From: Bacillota bacterium
GTDB lineage: Bacteria; Bacillota; Clostridia; Acetivibrionales; JAEZXR01
DNA: 64,000 nt
Reading direction: 5' to 3'
Assembly (NCBI GenBank): GCA_023419605.1
Contig: JAEZXR010000043.1
Coordinates: 40,367 to 104,366 of the forward strand
Positions within the stretch are counted from its first letter, which is position 1. Each line of letters begins with the position of its first letter. The position numbers and the translations under genes are program-made. Below the pieces are notes generated by a model. It was not told where the DNA came from, did not search any database, and saw only the letters and a list, made by a program, of their open reading frames with translations. This document shows positions 16,647 to 24,000 of this stretch, piece by piece.

Positions 16647-18413
16647 TTAATCAAGGGTTACAATTTCCCCAATTAATTCTTCTTCCTTTCGCTGGTACTC
16701 ACTTTTTAAATTGTTGTATTCCTCAAACATCAGTTCCTCCATTTGCTGGTATTCATCCTTTACCCGCTCCAGTTCTTTTGCCAAAGCAGCTTCTCTGTCT
16801 GCCCCCTCCGACCTTAATTGCTCCACTGCCTGCAATGTTTCTTTGCTCTGCCGGTATTCCGCCTTAAGCTGCTCCAGCTCTTTTGCCAAAACTTCTTCTC
16901 TCTGCCTCTCCTCACCGCTTAGCTGTTGCAATTCGGTCTTTAGCTTATCCTTCTCTTCCCGCAGCAGCGCTTCCCTTTGCTGGTGTTCGATTTTTAGCTG
17001 CGCCAATTTCTTCGCCAGCGCCCCTACTCTCTCTGTTTCCGCAATCCTTAGTCCTTCAACTTCCTGCAGCTCCTCTTTTTTTCGCTGGTATTCAGCCTTG
17101 AGCTGCTCTAACTCCCTGCCCAGAGTTTCTACTCTATCTGCTTCCTCCGTCCTTAATTGTTCAGCTTCCTGCAGCGCTTCTTCTTTCTGCCGGTATTCAG
17201 CCCTAAGCTGCTCCAGCTCTCTAGCCATGGCCTCCTCCCTTTCTCTCTCTACAGCCCTTAGCTGTTCCACCTCCGCCATTTCTTCCGTTTTCCGCTGATA
17301 CGTCATCCGTAACGTCTCTATTTCATTTGCCAGCGCTTTTTCTCTTTCTCCCGCTTCTGCCCTTACCTGCTCAGCATCCTGCAATTCTTCCTTTTTCCCC
17401 TGGAGTTCATTCCTTAGCTTGTCACTCTCTGCTGTAAACAACGCCTCCATTTCCCGGTACTGGCTCTTTACCTGCTCCAGTTCCAGAAGCAAAGCCTTAT
17501 TTTTCTGCCTTTCTTCAGCCATTCGCTGCTCCGCTTCCTGCACCTCTGCCCTTTTCTGCCGGTGCTCTTCCGCCCATTTCTCCTTTTCCTCCAGCAGGAA
17601 CTCTTCCCTTTGCTGATACGCGTTCTTTAACTGCTCCAGCTCTTCCAGCAGAATTGCCTTTGCGGCTCTTTCCTCCACCATGGATTGCTCCGTTCTTTCC
17701 AATTGCTCCGTCTGCTGCCGGAATTCAGCCTGTAACCGCTCCATCGCACTGATTACAGCCTCTTTTTCTTGCCTTTCCTCCGCCATTAACCCTTCGGTTT
17801 CCTGTAACTGCTCCTTTTGCTGTTGGAACTCAGTCTGTACCCGTTGGAGTTCTCCAATCAGCTTCTCCTTGTTTTGCCTTTCTTCATTCCCCAATTGCTC
17901 CGCCTTTAGCAATTCCTCATTTTGTTGATGGTATTCCGCCTTTAATTGCTTCTGCTCTTTTACCAGCTGCAGCTCCTTTTCCCGATGTTCACTCGTGAGC
18001 CGCAGGATCTCTTTTTCCAGCGCTTCTTTTCTCCGCCTCTCCGCAGCCTTTACTTCCTCGTTTTTTCGTAATTCCTCCATGACCCGGCGATATTCAGCCC
18101 TTACTTTATCATTCTCTCCAAGAAGCTGCTCCTCACTCCGCCGGTATTCCGCCTTCAATTCCTCTATTTCATTGAGACAGTCCTGCTTTACCTTATCCAA
18201 CTCAGTTATACTTTTAAAGTAATCATCTACAATATTAACAGCGGCCAATACTGCAATCATACCGTTACTTAACGTATTTTTCGACCGAGCGATCTCTTTC
18301 ATCCTTCGATCAATATATAGGGCAACTTCATGCATATACTCTTCCGATTCAGCCCCGGTCACTGTATAGTTGGTTCCATATATACAAACTACTGCTTTAT
18401 TCTTCTCTATCAT
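16647..18413 (-). CDS. ZapA-domain protein with giant repetitive coiled coil
   Basis: 588 residues. The first about 75 match ZapA, the FtsZ-ring bundling protein: VCIYGTNYTVTG, YMHEVALYIDRRMKEIA and the helix MIAVLAAVNIVDDYFK. Ordinary ZapA ends near 85-130 residues. Here a continuous Glu/Lys/Gln-rich coiled coil runs from about residue 80 to the end. It is built of recurring units of 35 residues (five heptads) with the pattern ELEQLKAEYRQ...EALQEAEQLR..E..R..ALA. At least seven units are recognisable, some lengthened by about 18 residues. There are no membrane segments and no cysteine in the coiled part. ORFs on the opposite strand here are composition shadows. I infer a cell-division or cytoskeletal scaffold bound to FtsZ through the ZapA head. 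It appears monocistronic, ending in a strong terminator. Confidence 0.85.
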   Translation of the reverse strand: MIEKNKAVVCIYGTNYTVTGAESEEYMHEVALYIDRRMKEIARSKNTLSNGMIAVLAAVNIVDDYFKSITELDKVKQDCLNEIEELKAEYRRSEEQLLGENDKVRAEYRRVMEELRKNEEVKAAERRRKEALEKEILRLTSEHREKELQLVKEQKQLKAEYHQQNEELLKAEQLGNEERQNKEKLIGELQRVQTEFQQQKEQLQETEGLMAEERQEKEAVISAMERLQAEFRQQTEQLERTEQSMVEERAAKAILLEELEQLKNAYQQREEFLLEEKEKWAEEHRQKRAEVQEAEQRMAEERQKNKALLLELEQVKSQYREMEALFTAESDKLRNELQGKKEELQDAEQVRAEAGEREKALANEIETLRMTYQRKTEEMAEVEQLRAVEREREEAMARELEQLRAEYRQKEEALQEAEQLRTEEADRVETLGRELEQLKAEYQRKKEELQEVEGLRIAETERVGALAKKLAQLKIEHQQREALLREEKDKLKTELQQLSGEERQREEVLAKELEQLKAEYRQSKETLQAVEQLRSEGADREAALAKELERVKDEYQQMEELMFEEYNNLKSEYQRKEEELIGEIVTLD

Positions 18414-18664
18414 AAAATGATTCTCCTCATATGTAATAAAATGTACTGTTTTTCAATCCGGCCAATTCTCTTTACGGAAATAGCTGCTGTCACGAGAACA
18501 AAAAAAGCCGAAACAATGTGTTCGACTTAATATTACATGATTCGCACTTCAAACTCAATACCTCGGCCCTATCAATTATAGATAAAATGAGCCTTACACC
18601 TTAAAAATCCGAGCCGAAAAACAGCTTTCGAATGCACCTGAGGATTATTCATTCAGGCAAATAT

Positions 18665-18738
18665 GGCGGTGTTTTTGTATCACGACGCAGGGACAACAAA
18701 TCGCCTCGTCCCTGCTTTCATGATACAAAGACACCGCC
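18665..18738. repeat. Nested 18-bp inverted repeat after the MetRS gene
   Basis: Arms 18665-18682 and 18721-18738 match at 17 of 18 positions (GGCGGTGT.TTTGTATCA). They enclose a second perfect stem GCAGGGAC/GTCCCTGC. It starts 21 bases past the synthetase stop codon and has no T run. The rest of 18414-18759 is gene-free and should hold the promoter of the ZapA-like gene. Confidence 0.6.
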
Positions 18739-18759
18739 TCTTCAAAATTTAACCTTATA

Positions 18760-20787
18760 CTATCCGATCTGGCTCGGATGTTTCTTAAAAAAGTCTACTC
18801 TGGGCTCCAGGAACTTAAGCCTGTGCTCCTGCGGGCTGTTCATAAAGGTATAGATGGGCTCAAAGATCCGATCCCAGTTCCAAAAATCTTCCTTGAGGTT
18901 AAGATAATCCAGTACCATCTCCGTACCTTCCGGTGCGATGGGGTGCATCAGAACCGTTGCCGTACGGACCATGTGAAACGCATCCACCAGGGTTTGGAAA
19001 CGAAGCGCCGCATTCTCCTCCTCTTCCGCCTGCCGCATATTTTTCGCCCAGTACTTGTTTACATTGCGAATATAGGTATCCATCAGGTTCATTACAAGAT
19101 GGAACTCGCATTTGTAAATCAACCGCTCAAATTCAAGGATGGTCTTTTCCGCCTCTTCCCGTATTTCTTTACTGATGTTCCCTACCGGGATTTTTCCATC
19201 GTAATACTTTTGGGCGGAATAAAAACAGGAGCGTACCACCCGGTTCAATACATTCGTAAGCAGATTCCCCTCTTTCAGTACCGGATCATTGTCCTTCTCA
19301 CCGGCCTTTGGGTTTAAGGGTTTCGGCTGGAAACCAACACTTCGGATTCCAAGTCCCAGACCGAGGAAATGAGCCCGTAATTGTTCTACTGTATAATATT
19401 CAAGCAGTTCCCTGGCCGTAGGGGGTTTGATTTCTCCGCTGCTGCTGGCCTTTTTATCTAAAAAGAGAATATGGTTATTCGCAATAAGTGCAGGCAGTTG
19501 CAGTTCCCCTTCCGCAGGATCGGCGGAAGGAGCTTTCCCCTGGCTCCCCATGAACATGGCCATTTCTACAGGCCCGTAGAAGTAAATATTATCTTCACCG
19601 ATAAATTGGTATACCTTCGACTCTTTGGAGCACCACCAGTCCTTCCAGGTATTTTTGTCCTTGTTTTGCAGTTCAAGACAAGCCATGGTAAAGGAGATGG
19701 GCGCCCAGAGGGATTCCGGCCATACCCAGACGGTTAAATCCTCCAGTCCTTCCAGTGCAGGCGCCGGAACTCCCCACTCGATATTTCCCGTCAGCCGGAA
19801 GGGCACCAGCGTCTTACCGGTACGGAAACGGATGGAATTTCCGGAAAGCAGGGAACACGCCTTTTCCCTTTTTTCAAGACTGTCAAAAACCAGAAGCACG
19901 GAGGATTTATTTTCCTCATCACACAAAGTATATTCAGGAAGCTGGCCCTCTATCGTACTTAACAAATCCAGTTGGTCTCTTTTTACATAGATAACGGGCG
20001 GCTCTAAAAACTCCTGAATGCTTTTGGCAACAAAGTGCCGGGAGCTCGGGTGCTTTTTAAATTCTTCAAGCCATTGCGCCAGTAAATCATGGAACTCATT
20101 CAGTGCGAAGTACCAATTCGTTACCCCCCTCATTTCCGGCTTCTTTCCCGAAAGAGTACTCTTCGGATTGATCAGCTCGCTGGGCATATACTGATGTCCC
20201 AAGGAGCATTCATCCGCATACCCTCTTTCCGATGAACAGCCTGCAATAGGACATTGCCCCACCACCTGACGCCCATTAAGGAACACATCAAGTTCGGTAT
20301 CATAAAACTGCGATGTAGTCATTTTTATAAGGTGTCCGTTGGCGTGGAGTTTATTAATGAAAGCAGAAGAAACTTCACGGTGAATCTCTGCCGAAGGGCC
20401 GATACCGGAAGCAGCAAAAAGATCGATATCGATGGCATAGGATTCCAAAACTTCCCTTTGCCGGTTATGGTTAAGCTGGACAAACTCCTCAATGGTACCT
20501 TTAAAAGCTCCCTTATCTACCAGCTGGCGGTGGTGCTCCACGATGGGAGAGCCGTAGCAGTCCGTCCCCGAAACAAAAATAACATTCTCTTTGCCAATGC
20601 GATCGCGCAAAAAACGTGCGAAGGTGTCCGCATGAACAAAAACTCCACCGATATGCCCCAGATGAAGCTCCTTATTTCCATAAGGCATTCCGGCCGTAAT
20701 GACTGCTCGCCTGGGGAATTCAGGCCTGTTTTCGGCCGAAGCAGCTTCTGGGATCGAATTTCTATTTTTTTCTTCCCGGTTATTCAT
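18760..20787 (-). CDS. metG: Methionyl-tRNA synthetase (T-box regulated, atypical KMSKS loop)
   Basis: A 675-residue class I synthetase. The N-terminal catalytic domain opens with ITAGMPYGNKELHLGHIGG, giving the HIGH motif as HLGH and the Met-specific GMPYGN context. A zinc-knuckle insertion follows (CPIAGC...DECSLGH). The KMSKS loop is degenerate: LDKKASSSGE, with Ser where the second catalytic Lys normally stands. The C-terminal anticodon-binding helices include NRVVRSCFYSAQKYY and HPIAPEGTEMVLDYL. No EMAP/Trbp111 tail is seen. AGGAGG precedes the ATG. The gene is alone behind a T-box leader. It charges tRNA-Met; given the weak KMSKS it may be a secondary paralogue, which the window cannot settle. 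Confidence 0.88.
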   Translation of the reverse strand: MNNREEKNRNSIPEAASAENRPEFPRRAVITAGMPYGNKELHLGHIGGVFVHADTFARFLRDRIGKENVIFVSGTDCYGSPIVEHHRQLVDKGAFKGTIEEFVQLNHNRQREVLESYAIDIDLFAASGIGPSAEIHREVSSAFINKLHANGHLIKMTTSQFYDTELDVFLNGRQVVGQCPIAGCSSERGYADECSLGHQYMPSELINPKSTLSGKKPEMRGVTNWYFALNEFHDLLAQWLEEFKKHPSSRHFVAKSIQEFLEPPVIYVKRDQLDLLSTIEGQLPEYTLCDEENKSSVLLVFDSLEKREKACSLLSGNSIRFRTGKTLVPFRLTGNIEWGVPAPALEGLEDLTVWVWPESLWAPISFTMACLELQNKDKNTWKDWWCSKESKVYQFIGEDNIYFYGPVEMAMFMGSQGKAPSADPAEGELQLPALIANNHILFLDKKASSSGEIKPPTARELLEYYTVEQLRAHFLGLGLGIRSVGFQPKPLNPKAGEKDNDPVLKEGNLLTNVLNRVVRSCFYSAQKYYDGKIPVGNISKEIREEAEKTILEFERLIYKCEFHLVMNLMDTYIRNVNKYWAKNMRQAEEEENAALRFQTLVDAFHMVRTATVLMHPIAPEGTEMVLDYLNLKEDFWNWDRIFEPIYTFMNSPQEHRLKFLEPRVDFFKKHPSQIG

Positions 20788-20838
20788 ATAAGTTCCTCCT
20801 TTTATTAAAGCCTGTTATTTTGATCACTTGAATCCCAT

Positions 20839-21207
20839 TAAAAAAGCTCCCACCTCCAGGAATATATCCTGGGGACGAGAGCCTATGCTTCGTGGTACCA
20901 CCCCGGTTTACCCTTGCTTCACAGCAAAGGTCTTATCAAGTACGTCACATCGGATTGCCTTCGTTTCTACAGGAAACGCTTGATGCGAGATACTGCAGCA
21001 CGGTAACGGGTGCCGCCGTTGCAGCCTACTGGGATAAGGAATTCTGAAACACACCAGAGGATAGTCCCTCCGGCAGAATTTGCCTCTCTAGTTCGGTGCA
21101 AAGCTCCAAGGCCTGTTCAGCTACTTCCGCAACGCCCATTCTCAGCAATCAGGGTTCTCTGTAGGTGAGGAAACTTAGCTTACTATCCCTTTTCATAGCA
21201 TTTTGTT
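20839..21207 (-). promoter_or_regulatory. T-box riboswitch leader of metG
   Basis: Read on the minus strand, the leader has a stem I with AGAGA and a distal GCTGAGAA-type loop (about 21130-21165). The T-box antiterminator core GGGTGGTACCACG follows (complement of 20891-20903), whose TGGT bulge would pair with the ACCA end of uncharged tRNA. Last comes an intrinsic terminator with arms at 20846-20860 and 20867-20882 and a T6 run at 20840-20845. Transcription should continue into metG when its tRNA is uncharged. I could not assign the specifier codon with confidence; AUG is expected. Confidence 0.88.
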
Positions 21208-21213
21208 TATATT

Positions 21214-21242
21214 ATTATAAACTTTAACTAAAATAATGTAAA
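21214..21242 (-). promoter_or_regulatory. SigmaA-type promoter of the metG T-box leader
   Basis: On the minus strand TTTACA (complement of 21237-21242), a 17-base spacer, then a perfect TATAAT (complement of 21214-21219), just before the T-box leader. Confidence 0.75.
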
Positions 21243-21292
21243 GTGCTAAAAACTTTCGCGTGCCTTTTCGGCTTCGTCCTGTAGTTTGCAGC

Positions 21293-23200
21293 TTATCCGG
21301 TGATACTGCATGTTATATATAATTCATACAAGTGCTCAAGCTCCTTTATCAATTCATCATACTCCACATATTTCTCCGGTGGAGTATCCGCCCCAAAAGA
21401 ATTTTCAAGTTCTTTCCGCTTTTCCTCCAGCTCGGTGATCCTGGCTTCTATCTGTCCGGCATCGGGCTTTTTCTCCGCCGGCTGCTTTTCCGGCTTCTTC
21501 AGGGTTTTGTTTGCTGCAGTATTCCGCTTCCCTTTTTCTGCCTGCCTGATGGCCCGGGCTTCCAGCTTCTTCAGCTTGTAAACGTCATAATTTCCCTCAA
21601 AGGATTGAACCGTATGATCGGAAAATTCCAATATTCTGTTGATACAGCGATTCAGGAAGTACCTGTCATGCGATATGGCGATGACAGTTCCCTTGAACTC
21701 CAGCAGGGCCGTCTCCAGGGCATCCCTGGCCGGTACATCGAGATGGTTTGTCGGCTCATCCATGATCAGGCAGTCGGGACTTTCCAGCATCATACATCCC
21801 AGGTACAGCCGAACCCTTTCTCCGCCGCTTAGCACCTCAATTTTCTTATCAATCTCATCCCCATAAAACTGAAACCTGGCAAGATACTCCCTCGCAGCAT
21901 CCATGGGCATCTCTTTTACGGCAAGGAGTTCCTCGGCAATGGTATGCCCTTCATCCTGGAAATCCACTTCCTGGCCCAGATATCCGTATCGGACCCATTC
22001 TCCCAGTCTGGCCCTCCCCTTGAAGTCTTTATCCTTTCCCAGAAGGATACCCAGCAGTGTGGTTTTACCGCAGCCATTGGGTCCTATGATTCCCACCTTT
22101 TCTCCTCCTTTTATAAGGAAGTTTACATCCGAAAACAGCCGGTAGCTGCCGTAATATTTTGCCAGCCCCTCCGCCATGGCAATTTCGGCACTCATATGCT
22201 TGATGGTATCGAAGGAGACCTTTGGCGCTGTTGTGCGGTAAAGGTGATGCTGCTCCTTCATCTCCTTAAGGCTCACGGACAGTTCTTTCTCAAGACGCTG
22301 CACAGTTTTCAGCCGGCTTTTCCATGCACTGATTTTTTGTGTCTCTTTCAATTGTTCGGCAATGGCAGCTTCACGTTTTATTTCCTGTCTGAGCCGGAAC
22401 TGCTCCTTTCGTGCAAACTCCCGCATTCGGTCCTTTTGCTCCATAAAGGTAGAATAATTTCCGCTTCGTTCTGCAATGGTTCCGTTCCCCAGCTCGGCAA
22501 CCCTTGTAGCCACCTGGTCGAGGAAATACCTGTCATGGGATATCACAAGGACGCCTCCACCAAAGCGCTTCAGAAAGCCTTCCAGCCATTCCACCGCATC
22601 GATATCCAGATGGTTTGTGGGTTCGTCCAGTACCAGGAGGTCCGGCTCCTCCAGCAAAATCCTGGCAAGGGCTACCCGCATCTTCTCTCCCCCACTCAAC
22701 AGTTCCATGGGATGGGTGAGCGCTTCCTCCTTAAGGCCCAATCCAAGCAGCGTGGATCTTATTTTTGATTCTATCGTATACCCATCCAAACTTTCATAAC
22801 GGCTTACAAGCCTTGTGTATTCCGAGAGAACGGCGTTATATTCTTCCGGGTTATCCACCAGTGCCGGTTCCGCCATCCGCTTCTCCAGGTTTTGTATTTT
22901 CTGTTCGAGCCGGCTTACCTCTTCATGATAGAGGGCGGTTTCTTTAAATATCGTCCCCTCAGGGTCCATTTCCTTTAAATCCTGTGTGAGGTACCCCATT
23001 TTCGTGCCTCTTGCAATGATTACACTTCCGCTGTCGCAGGCTTCGAAGCCTGCTGCGATTCTTAAAAGCGTGGTTTTCCCCGAACCATTGGGTCCGACGA
23101 GGGCAACCCTTTCCCCTTTTTCAATTCGCAGGCTGGCACCATCAAGCACCGTCCTGTTCCTGTATTCTTTTACAATATTGTTGAGTACTAATAAGCTCAT
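21293..23200 (-). CDS. ABC-F family ribosome-associated ATPase
   Basis: 635 residues, two ABC domains and no membrane segment. Domain 1 has Walker A GPNGSGKTT, signature LSGGEKMRV and Walker B LLVLDEPTNHLD. A charged helical linker (about residues 245-325) follows, then domain 2 with GPNGCGKTT, LSGGERVRL and CLIMDEPTNHLD. A Lys/Glu-rich C-terminal extension ends in a coiled coil (ITELEEKRKELENSF). ABC-F proteins act on ribosomes, some giving resistance to antibiotics bound at the peptidyl-transferase centre, others handling stalled translation. Length and the C-terminal coiled coil fit the YdiF/Uup side as well as resistance types. The long attenuator-like leader with a leader peptide favours an inducible, possibly antibiotic-responsive role. 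AGGAGG precedes the ATG. Confidence 0.9.
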   Translation of the reverse strand: MSLLVLNNIVKEYRNRTVLDGASLRIEKGERVALVGPNGSGKTTLLRIAAGFEACDSGSVIIARGTKMGYLTQDLKEMDPEGTIFKETALYHEEVSRLEQKIQNLEKRMAEPALVDNPEEYNAVLSEYTRLVSRYESLDGYTIESKIRSTLLGLGLKEEALTHPMELLSGGEKMRVALARILLEEPDLLVLDEPTNHLDIDAVEWLEGFLKRFGGGVLVISHDRYFLDQVATRVAELGNGTIAERSGNYSTFMEQKDRMREFARKEQFRLRQEIKREAAIAEQLKETQKISAWKSRLKTVQRLEKELSVSLKEMKEQHHLYRTTAPKVSFDTIKHMSAEIAMAEGLAKYYGSYRLFSDVNFLIKGGEKVGIIGPNGCGKTTLLGILLGKDKDFKGRARLGEWVRYGYLGQEVDFQDEGHTIAEELLAVKEMPMDAAREYLARFQFYGDEIDKKIEVLSGGERVRLYLGCMMLESPDCLIMDEPTNHLDVPARDALETALLEFKGTVIAISHDRYFLNRCINRILEFSDHTVQSFEGNYDVYKLKKLEARAIRQAEKGKRNTAANKTLKKPEKQPAEKKPDAGQIEARITELEEKRKELENSFGADTPPEKYVEYDELIKELEHLYELYITCSITG

Positions 23201-23240
23201 AACGCTTTCCTCCTTTTATTCAACCGGATAATTCCATGTT

Positions 23241-23282
23241 TTATTGTTGTCCAGGAAAGAGGACTTTCCTGGACAACAATAA
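23241..23282. repeat. 19-bp perfect hairpin just before the ABC-F gene
   Basis: Arms 23241-23259 and 23264-23282 are exact complements with a four-base loop. The hairpin lies about 40 bases before the start codon, inside the leader mRNA. There is no T run after it. It overlaps the T run of the hairpin at 23285-23308, so the two may be alternative folds or one unit. Confidence 0.65.
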
Positions 23283-23308
23283 AAGACCGCAGATATATAT
23301 CCGCGGCC
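23281..23308 (-). terminator. Second attenuator-like hairpin in the ABC-F leader
   Basis: Arms GGCCGCGGATA/TATCTGCGGTC (minus strand, complement of 23285-23308) are followed directly by TTTT. It is a short intrinsic-terminator-like structure within the leader. Confidence 0.5.
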
Positions 23309-23480
23309 TGGATTCCGGCAGGAAAAGGATATGGAATTCCCTAGTTAAGTAGAGTACGGTTTGTTTTCGCCGGCAGCGCTTTCAAAACATGGGATGGAGT
23401 CCATATCGTTTGTAAGCATGTCGCTGCCTGCTGCGATACAACCTGTAAACCCTTTCCTTAGCAGGAAATTTGCAGGAAAT

Positions 23481-23515
23481 AAAAAAGCCGCGGAATTCGT
23501 GTGCCGTCCGCAGCT
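23481..23515 (-). terminator. Attenuator terminator in the ABC-F leader
   Basis: Minus-strand stem AGCTGCGGA/TTCCGCGGCT (complement of 23486-23495 and 23507-23515) is followed by TTTTTT. It lies about 300 bases before the ABC-F start and after the leader peptide, so it should stop most transcripts unless an upstream fold prevents it. Confidence 0.65.
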
Positions 23516-23549
23516 TGACTGTGCAAAATATATCGCAGCAAAGACCTCA

Positions 23550-23585
23550 AATCAACCGCTTCTACTAAAGAGGAGATGGTTGATT
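23550..23585. promoter_or_regulatory. Possible antiterminator or pause stem in the ABC-F leader
   Basis: AATCAACC (23550-23557) pairs with GGTTGATT (23578-23585), directly upstream (minus strand) of the attenuator terminator. Its role as a switch is inferred from position only. Confidence 0.35.
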
Positions 23586-23818
23586 AAGCGTCAAATGCCG
23601 CATATGTTAAGCTTATACTAGCCGTACTAAACTCTATAAGGCGCTTTCACCGAAATCCGTCGGGCTGTTTGAAAAAAGACATGAACAAACAAACTGTTGA
23701 TTACAGTTGAACAGCAAAATCTATTCAAAATCCTCCCGACATCGGCTACTTATGGCTTTTAGGCTCTGGACAATGCATCACCGAATAAAATATGCACTTT
23801 GGTCCTCTGACCCTATGG

Positions 23819-23878
23819 TCATTGTTCAGAGCTGAGGCCGCGGCCTTTTGCCGGTACATTGGGAAAACACCATTCCAT
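23819..23878 (-). CDS. 19-residue leader peptide of the ABC-F gene
   Basis: On the minus strand a very strong ribosome site (AGGAGGAG) stands seven bases before an ATG at 23878. It opens a 19-codon frame, MEWCFPNVPAKGRGLSSEQ, ending in TGA at 23819. It is too short for ordinary gene calls. A TATAAT-type promoter lies 45 bases upstream. Hairpins and an intrinsic terminator follow before the ABC-F gene 600 bases on. In known inducible ABC-F and other resistance genes, ribosome stalling on such a peptide changes leader folding so that transcription or translation proceeds. I infer the same here. The peptide has no known stall motif that I recognise. Confidence 0.6.
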   Translation of the reverse strand: MEWCFPNVPAKGRGLSSEQ

Positions 23879-23921
23879 GGTAAACTCCTCCTGTACTAGC
23901 TTATGGTTTTATTACTTATAT

Positions 23922-23951
23922 ATTATAATATATGCATATGGAGAAAATCAA
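23922..23951 (-). promoter_or_regulatory. Promoter of the ABC-F leader
   Basis: Minus strand: TTGATT (complement of 23946-23951), 18-base spacer, then TATAAT (complement of 23922-23927), 43 bases before the leader-peptide ATG. Confidence 0.65.
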
Positions 23952-24000
23952 TACTCTCTTCCAAATTCTTTCAGCGCAGGGAGTACGATGGCTTTGACGT

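Noticed and set aside
16711..17298. Ser/Cys-rich ORFs on the plus strand opposite the ZapA/coiled-coil gene
   Set aside because: They are reverse-complement shadows of a Glu/Lys/Gln-rich coiled coil; no ribosome sites and low-complexity composition.
21293..23200. Calling the ABC-F gene a specific antibiotic-resistance determinant (vga, lsa, msr or similar)
   Set aside because: Motifs prove only the ABC-F superfamily; the long C-terminal coiled coil fits housekeeping YdiF/Uup types too.
23361..23621. 86-codon plus-strand ORF in the ABC-F leader
   Set aside because: It lies antisense over the attenuator stems and has no ribosome site; the minus-strand leader peptide is the only frame with good initiation signals.
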